A DNA stretch of 64,000 bases, from positions 1-64,000 of the forward strand of contig JAQFVV010006502.1 in NCBI GenBank assembly GCA_028023455.1, in the 5' to 3' direction. How positions within the stretch are numbered: the first letter of the stretch is position 1; every line of letters begins with the position of its first letter. Of this stretch, positions 52,182 to 64,000 are shown piece by piece. The notes below the pieces were generated by a model. That model was not told the DNA's origin, ran no database searches, and saw nothing but the letters and a program-made list of their open reading frames with translations. The DNA is from Epiperipatus broadwayi (taxonomy: Eukaryota; Onychophora; Udeonychophora; Euonychophora; Peripatidae). The translations under genes were made by a program, and so were the position numbers.

Positions 52182-53182
52182 ATAGTCAAAAAAGCAAATC
52201 ATATATGAAGTGACATTACTTTTATAAGCTTGTATTTACAAAAATGTAATACAGAGAGCATACCAATAGCTCAAACAAGCTCTTAATTGATAAGTGCAGT
52301 ATGAGAAAATATTTAAAATCTCTATCCAGAACATTCTTATCTCCAGACCAATTGGTTTTGATCTTATGGCTCACCTCAGTGAAGAGCTAGAATATTCAGA
52401 CCTAGATTCAAATCAACTCAAACCAGCACTATTACATATGTAATATTTAAGTAGAAATCTGAAATTTTGGACATGAAAATTCTTTGAATCAGCTATCTAA
52501 CTTAAATAGCTATATGGGACTGAACCAAATTTCAGATCTACCATATTTTAATAGCCTCAACATAGCCAAAGCTTTAAAGGTATAATTATAATAGTCAAAA
52601 AAGCAAATCATTTATAACATGATATTGCTTTTATAAGCTTGTATTTACAAAAAAAATGTAATACAGGAGAGCATATCAATATCTCAAACAAACATTTTCT
52701 CATACTGTACTTATCAATTAAGAGCTTGTCTGAGCCATTGGTATGCTCTCTGTATTACATTTTTGTAAATACAAGCTTATAAAAGTAATGTCACATTATA
52801 TGTGACTTGCTTTTTTGAGTATTATAATTTTACCTTTAAGGCTTTGGCTATGCTGAGGCTATTAAAATATGGTAGATCTGAATTTGGTTCAGTCCCATAT
52901 AGCTATTTAAGTTAGATAGCTGGATTTAAAGACATTTTCATGCCCGAAAATTTCAGAGTTTCTACTTAAATATTACATATGAAATAAGTGCTGGGTTTTG
53001 AGTTGATGTTTTGGATCTAGTGTCTGAATATTCTAGCTTTTCACTGAGGTGAGCCATAAGCATGAAAACAGTTGGTCTGGAGATAAAAATGTTCTGAATA
53101 GAGATTTCAAATATTTTCTCATACTGCACTTATCAATTAAGAGCTTGTTTGAACTATTGGTATGCTCTCTGTATTACATTTT
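52182..53182. mobile_element. Nested 1-kb palindromic element
   Basis: A repeated arm of about 100-130 bp, with AGTCAAAAAAGCAAATCAT, TATAAGCTTGTATTTAC and ATGTAATACAG, occurs four times: forward at 52182 and 52591, reversed at about 52695-52815 and 53100-53182. The intervening 300 bp (GAGGTGAGCC and AAATAGCTATATGGGACTGA landmarks) is also an inverted pair centred near 52695. The outermost pair matches from 52241 to 53181. It looks like one foldback element inserted into, or recombined with, another copy of itself. No coding capacity. Confidence 0.7.
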
Positions 53183-53198
53183 AATTAAAAAAATTATA

Positions 53199-53222
53199 TA
53201 CATATATATATATATATATATA
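53199..53222. repeat. (TA)n microsatellite at the Penelope 3' boundary
   Basis: Short alternating TA tract directly before the conserved 3' end of the Penelope-like element. Confidence 0.85.
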
Positions 53223-53280
53223 TAATCAAAACTACCCCAAATCTAAAATTAAACCAGACCAGCATAAAATTAATATTAAA

Positions 53281-53324
53281 ACACAACCTAAGGTTTCACT
53301 GCTACAAGCAGACTTCTCAAGTGT
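53281..53324 (-). ncRNA. Candidate hammerhead-ribozyme-like motif (Penelope minus copy)
   Basis: On the minus strand: ACAC, then TTGAGAA, stem GTCTGCT-TGT-AGCAG, T, GAAA, a minimal CC-TTA-GG hairpin, TT, GTGT. The outer ACAC and GTGT can pair, giving the type I hammerhead order (stem I, CUGANGA-like core, stem II, GAAA, very short stem III, UH, stem I). The first core box departs from the consensus (C-UUGAGA instead of CUGANGA), so activity is doubtful. Penelope-like elements are known to carry minimal hammerheads in their terminal repeats. Confidence 0.4.
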
Positions 53325-53360
53325 AAAGAACTACAAAAAAACTACACAATATATATACTA

Positions 53361-55797
53361 TTAAAAACTACCCACAAATCCATTCACTTCCCATCCACCC
53401 TTAATATTAAAAGAACTCTTAAATAAGTTAATTGCTTCAGAATAATAAATTTTCAATAATAAAGACTCTTTAATTCTTCTTTTGATTTCATTTCTCTCAA
53501 AGAAGACAACCTTAGCTTCATCAAAATCAATAGTGTGGCCTGTATCTTTTTCATGGACATACAAAGCAGAACTAAGATATCTATTTTTAACTCTACTTTT
53601 ATGAACCTTTATTCTTTCATTTAAACTCAAACTACTCTGACCTATGTAAACCTTCTTACAAAATAAACAAGGAATAAAATATACTACACCAGGAATAGTC
53701 TTTCTATCAAAAACTTCTTTTGTATTATTTAATAAATTATTCAATGTAACACCCCTTTTCCAAGCAATTTTCTTATTTCCAAATAATTTACTATTTCTAC
53801 ACACAATTTTATAAGAAGACAATTTAAATGGCAAAGAAATAAAATCATATTTTTCTTTAACCTTTACATCCTTACAAATATTACTATTAAATAAAATACT
53901 TTTAACAAATTTATCAGAGTATCCAACACTCAAATAATCTTTATAAAATTGATATTTCTGAAACAAAGGTACCCCACTAGAATTATTTAATTTAATATTC
54001 CTATGACAATAATTCCTTAAAGCAGCTACTTTATGAGATACAGACTGATAGCTATCAGGTTTAATTATAGATCTTAATTCTTTACTTTTAACTAAATGAC
54101 TGCACAATAAACAATTAGTTTCTATATTTCTAATCATCAAAAGATCTAAAAATTTTAACTTACCAAAATCTAACCCCCCTCCTTCTAACACAAATTTTAT
54201 AGAAGGATCAAAACAATTAAACTCATTTACAAATTCCTTCAATTTATCATTCTCAACTACAAATAAACAATCATCAACATATCTGACAAATAATTTTACA
54301 TATAAACAATTCTTTTTAATAATAATTTCCTCTTCCATAAAACTAATATAAACTGAACATACTAAAGGAGAAATAATATAACCTATTAAGAACATACTAA
54401 AGGAGAAATAATATAACCTATTATCCACCCTTTCTTAATCTTATAAAAATTACCTTTATAAGTAAAATACATAGAATCTTCCAATAACAAAAGCAAATCT
54501 TTAATTACCTTAATTTTATTTTTTGATAAAGAACTTTTCTTAATCAATACAGACAAAAGAACATCAATACTGCTTAGCCTATTAACAGACTGACACATAT
54601 TTTCAATATCTAAACTTCCAAATACCCAATTACTTTCCATTTTAAAATTATTAATCTTATCAAAAGCCTCAAAAGAAGAAGAAACTGTGTACTGACCAAA
54701 ATCAAAAAATTGTTTTAAAAAATTATTCAAGAATCTAGAAATAGCCTCTACAACACTACCTGTAAAATCAAAAATAAATCTTTATGAGTTTTAATATTCA
54801 CAAACATCTTAGCTGATGTAAAATCATTAGGATAGCATTTTAAATAATCTACTCTATTAAAAATTTTTAAATTAACCATTTTCTTCATAATATCTATCAA
54901 TTTTCTTTTAATCAAATTACCTGGATTTTTATCTAACAACATATATTTACCATTATTTAATTCTCTATCCATTTTCTCTTTGAATTCATCTCCTTTCATA
55001 ATAACAAACCTACCAGCTTTGTCTTCATGAGAAATGATTACATCATTAGCAATTAACCTATTTTTAAGATGTTTAATCTCAGTAGGATTAATAACAAATT
55101 TTTCTTTCCTTTTTAAACTTTTATTCAAAATCGATTGAATACCAACTTTCTGCTCATCACTCAAATTACTAGATTCAATAGACGGAATTGTATCAAAAAC
55201 TATATTTTTTGAATGAAATGGAACACATTAGGGCCTTTACCAAGAATATCTAATTCTCTATCATTTAACTTCAAATCCAAAAGATTAACAACTCTATCCT
55301 CAGAAACCTTATTCTCATACCCTTTATCACTACAATAAACTTTATTAACTTTCCCAAACAACCACTTTAATTTTCTTTCATATTTTTTACAATAGAAATT
55401 TGACCTATTCTGTCTAAATTGTCTCATAAAAAAAATTCAAAATTGAATAATTAAAATCTTGCCTCCTTTCTAAATAATATCTATTTCTTTTATATAGATA
55501 AATAAATTTATAAAACCTTACAAAAGTATCTTTTAAAAAAACTATTCAATATATATGTTTGTAACTTAAAAACTAAATTTTTATTTTGAAGCAACTTTTT
55601 ATTTCTACTAAAATTAATAACACAGCACCTAGGAAAAACACTAAATTCCCTACATTTTTTAAGAAAATAAATCTGCCATGTAAAGACTCTATCCTATCAC
55701 TCAATTTAGACAAATTTTTAATCCTTCTAATATCATTAAATGGAAAATTATTAAAAACTAAACTCCACAAACCCATACTAAAAACCCAAATTACCAA
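53361..55797 (-). pseudogene. Reverse transcriptase with GIY-YIG endonuclease (Penelope type)
   Basis: Reading starts in the piece near 55797 (NLSKLSDRIESLHGRF), shifts frame in an A-run near 55665 to a segment with FLKKCR, then shifts again near 55510. It continues in pieces 55200-55427, 54748-55164, 54386-54730 and 53361-54428. Recognisable motifs: HEDKAGRFVIMKGDEF, FGSLDIENMCQS, IGYIISPLVCS, KLFVRYVDDCLFVVE (YVDD catalytic box), then a linker with SSGVPLFQKYQFYKDYLSVG. The C-terminal endonuclease has PGVVYFIPC and KKVYIGQSS (the GIY-YIG-type pair), ERIKVHKSR and HTIDFDEAKVVF, ending in FNIKGGWEVNGFVG. A 35-bp tandem duplication at about 54356-54425 breaks the frame just before the YVDD region. 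The copy is inactive as written. Confidence 0.85.
54356..54425 (-). repeat. 35-bp tandem duplication in the Penelope reverse transcriptase
   Basis: Two adjacent copies of a segment containing ACTAAAGGAGAAATAATATA, at 54361 and 54396. Because 35 is not a multiple of 3 it shifts the frame; both halves encode GYIISPLVCS. Confidence 0.85.
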
Positions 55798-56238
55798 TAC
55801 CTTTATAAATTAAAACCCAATAAAACCTACACACACTTCTATATATATAACTAAATAAACACAAATATACTCTTTCAACCCAAAGTCAAACAACAAACAT
55901 AATATACATAAATGACATTCAAATATATCAATAATTAAAACAAAAAAAAATTATATCAATAATAAAATGTCAATAATAAAATTTATGTTAGAAGGAGGGG
56001 GGTTAGATTTTGCTAAGTTAAAATTTTTAGATCTTTTGGTGATTAGAAATATAGAAACTAATTGTTTATTGTGCAGTCATTTAGTTAAAAGTAAAAGAAT
56101 TAAGATCTATAATTAAACCTGATAGCTATCAGTCTGTATCTCATAAAGTAGCTGCTTTAAGGAATTATTGTCATAGGAATATTAAATTAAATAATTCTAG
56201 TGGGGTAGCTTTGTTTCAGAAATATCAATTTTATAAAG

Positions 56239-56270
56239 AGATCGGAAGAGCAATAGTCTGAACAGAGGCT
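56239..56270. other. Probable Illumina adapter sequence left in the assembly
   Basis: Contains AGATCGGAAGAGCA, then three differing bases, then GTCTGAAC: the start of the TruSeq adapter at the correct spacing (22 of 25 bases). It lies between two exact 26-bp copies of flanking element sequence (56213-56238 and 56271-56296), as expected when a read end with adapter is joined to an overlapping read. The minus-strand Penelope copy has one copy of the 26 bp and no insertion. Confidence 0.9.
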
Positions 56271-56909
56271 GTTTCAGAAATATCAATTTTATAAAGATTA
56301 TTTGAGTGTTGGATACTCTGATAAATTTGTTAAAAGTATTTTATTTAATAGTAATATTTGTAAGGATGTAAAGGTTAAAGAAAAATATGATTTTATTTCT
56401 TTGCCATTTAAATTGTCTTCTTATAAAATTGTGTGTAGAAATAGTAAATTGTTTGGAAATAAGAAAATTCCTTGGAAAAGGGATGTTACATTGAATAATT
56501 TATTAAATAATACAAAATAAGTTTTTGATAGAAAGCCTATTCCAGGTGTATTATATTTTATTTCTTGTTTATTTGTAAGAAGGTTTACATAGGTCAGAGT
56601 AGTTTGAGTTTAAATGAAAGAATAAAGGTTCATAAAAGTAGAGTTAAAAATAGATATCTTAGTTCTGCTTTGTATGTCCATGAAAAATATACAGGCCACA
56701 CTATTGATTTTGATGAAGCTAAGGTTGTCTTCTTTGAGAGAAATGAAATCAAAAGAAGAATTAAAGAGGCTTTATTATTGAAAATTTATTATTCTGAAGC
56801 AATTAACTTATTTAAGAGTTCTTTTAATATTAAGGGTGGATGGGAAGTGAATGGATTTGTGGGTAGTTTTTAATAGTATATATATTGTGTAGTTTTTTTG
56901 TAGTTCTTT

Positions 56910-56953
56910 ACACTTGAGAAGTCTGCTTGTAGCAGTGAAACCTTAGGTTGTGT
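56910..56953 (+). ncRNA. Candidate hammerhead-ribozyme-like motif (Penelope plus copy)
   Basis: Identical in sequence to the motif at 53281-53324, with the same deviation in the CUGANGA box, and the same distance before the 3' end of the element. Confidence 0.4.
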
Positions 56954-57051
56954 TTTAATATTATTTTTATGCTGGTCTGGTTTAATTTTAGATTTGGGGT
57001 AGTTTTGATTTTATATTGACTAGATTTATGCTTGTAATGTTTATATATATA

Positions 57052-57352
57052 TATAATTGAAATAATATTTTTAACGGTTTATAAATAATTTCAAACAATC
57101 TTAAAATCTGCAGAAGTACTTTCGGTTACTTTCTAACCTGCCTCAACTGCCATTAAATTCAAAAACCAAAAGCGGAAGCAAATGTCATCAATTCAAATTC
57201 CACGAATCCCTTGATGACATTTGCTTCTGCTTTTGGTTTTTGAATTTAATGGCAGTTGAAGCAGGTTAGAAAGTAACCGAAAGTACTTCTGCAGATTTTA
57301 AGATTGTTTGTAATTATTTATAAACCATTAAAAATATTATTTCAATTATAAT
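57052..57352. mobile_element. Near-perfect palindrome (foldback/MITE-like)
   Basis: Arms of about 140 bp (57052-57191 and 57211-57352) flank a 19-nt loop and are almost exact reverse complements. Landmarks are TATAATTGAAATAAT at the outer end, CTGCAGAAGTACTTTCGGTTAC in the middle and GCAAATGTCATCAA at the loop. No coding capacity; little divergence between arms suggests recent origin or gene conversion. Confidence 0.8.
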
Positions 57353-57382
57353 TACAATATTGTTTTTAATTAACAGATATTT

Positions 57383-61254
<3,872 letters not shown>

Positions 61255-61985
61255 CATTTAATTGGGTTATGAGTAAACGGCAGGCAACAAGATGGGTGAC
61301 AAAGGTAATATGGTGTGCAAAAGATTTGGATAAAGAATTTATATCAGTATATTTGTACAAAAGATGGGATGATTGTGTTAGGAGGATTGATGCGTGTTAT
61401 AGTGGTAAGGAATGAGATAAAAATATCTATTTATTAATAAAGAATAGGGAGTTAGGGAGATGGAAAATTAGTATGAAGAGTAAAAAGAGTTTAAATATAT
61501 ATAGAAATAAACAGAATATTAGGTGCAAGTTAATATATGATAATAGTAAGGAAAGTAGTTTATTGTTTAAGGTTCAAATGAGATCTTTAGCAACAAAAAA
61601 TATTTATGTAAATGGAAAAATATGGGTGATTTAGACTGTAAATTATGTAAGGAAGGAATAGAAAATATTAGACATCTGTTAATTGAATGTAAATGCTCAA
61701 AAACAGATAGGGCACATATAATGAAGTTATGGAAGAATAAGTATGAAAAAAAGTGATTATACTGAAAGTGGATTATTGGTTTTTATGCTGGGTTTGGGAA
61801 AAGATAAGGGGGGTTTCAATATAAAAGCCATAGAGTTAACAAAGATTATGTTGTGGAAATGGGATGGAGCAGAATATGGGAAAACTTAGACTGGGGAATG
61901 TAAAATAAAGTAGCTAACAGGTTTCTCTGGGCATAATTGTTGAGAGATTCTTGACTTCGTTTACAGAGAAGCTACAGTACATCAC
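61255..61985 (+). pseudogene. C-terminal fragment of a second, non-RTE LINE
   Basis: A continuous frame from about 61260 (NWVMSKRQATRWVTKVIWCA, then KRWDDCVRRID) reaches a stop near 61410. After it the frame continues (GRWKISMKSKKSLNIYRNK, then FKVQMRSLATKN), and a frame change near 61612 leads into DCKLCKEGIENIRHLLIECK. The last has Cys-x2-Cys-x8-His-x4-Cys spacing (Cys at 61637 and 61646, His at 61673, Cys at 61688), typical of the zinc-binding tail of Jockey/CR1/I-type LINE polymerases. It ends in a CATCACATCACATCAT tail near 61980. No reverse transcriptase core is present; decayed. Confidence 0.6.
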
Positions 61986-63690
61986 ATCACATCATTCTCA
62001 TTTCCCATAATTTCGAAGCAAATAACTGAAAAGATCAAAATTACGTTTTCTTGTCATTTTATAGTTTTTGTATGCATTTTTCCCAGGGCTTAACTATTAA
62101 ACAAGCATATTGGCAAAGGTAATTTATACATAATAAATTCTAATAAACTAACTTTAATAACACACAATGAAAAGGTGATATTAAAGATATTTTATTATAA
62201 CAAATTAAATATTTTTAATCAAAATTAGAAAGCACATACACGCTAATCCAGATAACAACATTAAATAATTAAAACAATTCTTGTCACACTCTTCTTAGAT
62301 TTCTTCTAGAAAGTTCTTTGAATAATAAATCCTGCAAAAGTCTCTATCAGTATTATAACCTTATAGTTCAGGTTCATTTGCAACCATTCAATTTAGTCAC
62401 AAATCAGAGATGAGCAAGTTAGGTAGATTGTTAATTATACCATGTGAGGTTTTTCTTGGGATAAAATGAGCTCATGGCCATTGCTTTATTTTATTCTTGA
62501 TCCACTTTAAGGCTGATCTCGAAGGCATTTTTGGAGTGATCTCTTTATGCCAAAAGAAGTTGCCCCCCAAAAGGCTCTGGTTCCACATCCAGAATGACAA
62601 TTGAGTTCAGCATAGAGTAGTTCAGGATACATTTTGCATCCTGGGCCTATGGAAATGACCAGCTCAAGTTAAGACCCAAGACCTTGATTGCCATTATTTT
62701 CTTCCTTTAATACTCATATCAGTCTTTACACTTCTCTGCACATATATTATCTTTTGCTCTTTTATCAGAATACAAGATAATAATCTTGTACAATCTTTAT
62801 TAGTTTTCAATTACAAAGACTTTTTTACAAAATATTTCTGTCATCTTTAATTAGCTTTATAAAGTTTTTCTCTGTAATTCTTTGCTTTTAAATTTTTTTT
62901 TTATCTGGATAAATAATCTGCAAGTATTTTATTATTTCCAATTTTAACTTTTATTTTTAATTAAACAGATAATATTAAACACAAAAATAACTTTCATTAC
63001 ATGTTATCTAAAAAAATAAATCATACTAACTAAAAAAGAAAATTAAATTGTGTCTTTTGAACAATCTTTAAATTTTACTCTTTTAAGCTTTTTTAAATAT
63101 TACCAAATGCCTTTGAACCATCTATATGTAGATGGTACAATATATTATTTTAGTTTTATTTCCAACATTTCAATGAAATAATATTTACCTTTGTCAAAGT
63201 TAAGGGCTTAACCTTTTGACCGCTGATTATATTATTGGCCCGAGTGAGTTAAAAATCAAAACTTTTAATTGGCCAAGACAAAGTCAATTGTCAAAATATA
63301 TTCACTTTAGATTTATTTGTAAAAAATATATTAATTGTCAGGTTATGAAAGTGAACGAAAGTTCTTTCAAAAATAAATTTCTATTTGTTTATTGTGGAAA
63401 TATTTGATAGCGGCAAATTTAAAAAGGCGAATGTAATAATGAATTAAAAAGAGTTGCTGATGTAAATTTTTTTTTTCCGTTTTACGTTACGAAAAAGTAA
63501 ATATTTTTTTTGCTAAAATCTTAAATATTTTTACTAAAATCTTAAATATTTTTTAAAAATAATTTTGGTTTAAGCATTATTTTACTTATATATTTATAAT
63601 TTCTCAAAAAATACTTTTATAATTGTTTAAAAACATTTATTTATCATTTTCAAATTGAAAATCTTAGAGTTTTTCTTTGATTAGGCAGTT
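61986..63690. other. AT-rich non-coding DNA
   Basis: A less AT-rich stretch at about 62500-62700 stands out but I could not identify a protein or repeat in it. The 63-codon frame at 63216-63407 has no recognisable domain. Confidence 0.5.
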
Positions 63691-63706
63691 TCTTTGTCCT
63701 TGCCAG

Positions 63707-63864
63707 CCAATCAGAATGTCTTTGACAGCTGAGAGCCAATCACTGACAAGATTTCTTCTTTGTTTAGCTTCACAGGCAGTTTTATTGATTTTTTACTTGT
63801 AAAATAATTCAAGAGAGGGCAGCATCTTACAGAACTTTTAAAAATCTAACTAATGACTATAAAA
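63707..63864 (+). promoter_or_regulatory. Possible promoter: two CCAAT boxes and a TATA box
   Basis: AGCCAATCA occurs twice (CCAAT at 63707 and 63736), followed by TATAAAA at 63858. Paired CCAATCA boxes upstream of a TATA are a familiar eukaryotic promoter layout, though the gap of about 120 bp is long. No gene is visible in the remaining 136 bp, so this may be chance. Confidence 0.25.
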
Positions 63865-64000
63865 CGGCTATCCTACCATTAATATAATGGAATTAGAGTG
63901 ACATCAATTGTCAATGAAAGGTCTCATAAGCATCAATAGAAAGGTTAATGAAAAACTATTATGTCTTAAGTAATAACAAGATTGAGCATAAAATAAAGAA

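Larger units (their letters stand above)
53225..55960 (-). mobile_element. Penelope-like element, near full length
   Basis: About 2.7 kb with the Penelope order: N-terminal region, reverse transcriptase, C-terminal GIY-YIG endonuclease, then a short 3' untranslated part (53225-53360) ending near (TA)n. That 3' part is repeated in the head-to-head plus-strand copy ending near 57012. Penelope elements are retrotransposons distinct from LINE and LTR classes. The upstream boundary is estimated. Confidence 0.85.
55973..57012 (+). mobile_element. Penelope-like element, 5'-truncated head-to-head copy
   Basis: Plus-strand copy equivalent to about 54210-53225 of the minus-strand element, nearly identical to it. 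It begins in the reverse transcriptase just after YVDD (LEGGGLDF-like region). Reading pieces at 56302-56520 and 56565-56873 hold the linker and the GIY-YIG domain (KKVYIGQSS, HTIDFDEAKVVF, FNIKGGWEVNGFVG). A stop replaces a Glu codon near 56518 and other small changes break the frame. A foreign 32-bp stretch interrupts it at 56239. A truncated inverted partner is a recurring arrangement in this class. Confidence 0.85.

Noticed and set aside
55586-55813. 75-codon plus-strand frame
   Set aside because: Antisense shadow of the N-terminal part of the Penelope protein.

Overview
This is a strongly AT-rich stretch of a eukaryotic, almost certainly invertebrate animal, nuclear genome. The evidence is long (TA)n and (TAA)n microsatellites, decayed RTE-type LINEs, a Penelope-like element, many foldback/MITE-like inverted repeats, tRNA-like sequences, and no operons or dense coding. 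I cannot name the species. I find no convincing host protein-coding gene; every protein signature I recognise belongs to a mobile element. Everything was read by eye, without alignment or database search, so element boundaries are approximate unless a motif fixes them.

Layout. (1) 1-10717 is a head-to-tail array of a minus-strand LTR retrotransposon: three LTRs of about 1.33 kb (106-1435, 4750-6077, 9391-10717) separated by two internal regions, in a 4.64 kb unit. The internal region carries a primer-binding-site-like TGGCGCC, a gag gene and a polypurine tract but no pol, so this is a gag-only, non-autonomous element. (2) 10718-26100 is non-coding AT-rich DNA with microsatellites, a tRNA-like sequence at 13.6 kb, a 444-bp inverted-repeat element at 20.7 kb and nested foldbacks at 24.6-25.6 kb. 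(3) Four copies of one RTE-like LINE lie at 26.1-29.0 kb (+, oldest, with endonuclease start), 39.3-41.7 kb (-), 45.6-45.9 kb (-, 3' end only) and 48.3-50.7 kb (+, best preserved). Between them are several inverted-repeat families at 35.0, 38.6, 44.9 and 47.0 kb and a second tRNA-like sequence at 44.65 kb. (4) 52.2-53.2 kb is a nested 1-kb palindrome. (5) 53.2-57.0 kb holds a near-full-length Penelope-like element (reverse transcriptase plus GIY-YIG endonuclease) on the minus strand, abutted head to head by a 5'-truncated plus-strand copy of the same family. (6) 57.0-64.0 kb is non-coding, with a near-perfect palindrome, a 128-bp (TA)n tract, a C-terminal fragment of a different LINE at 61.3-61.9 kb and a weak promoter-like cluster near 63.7 kb.

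Points most worth attention: the tandem gag-only LTR array with a frame break at the same place in both gag copies; a hammerhead-ribozyme-like 44-nt motif at the 3' end of both Penelope copies; and a sequence at 56239 that matches an Illumina sequencing adapter, flanked by a 26-bp duplication, which indicates an assembly error. Many element ends coincide with (TA)n tracts.
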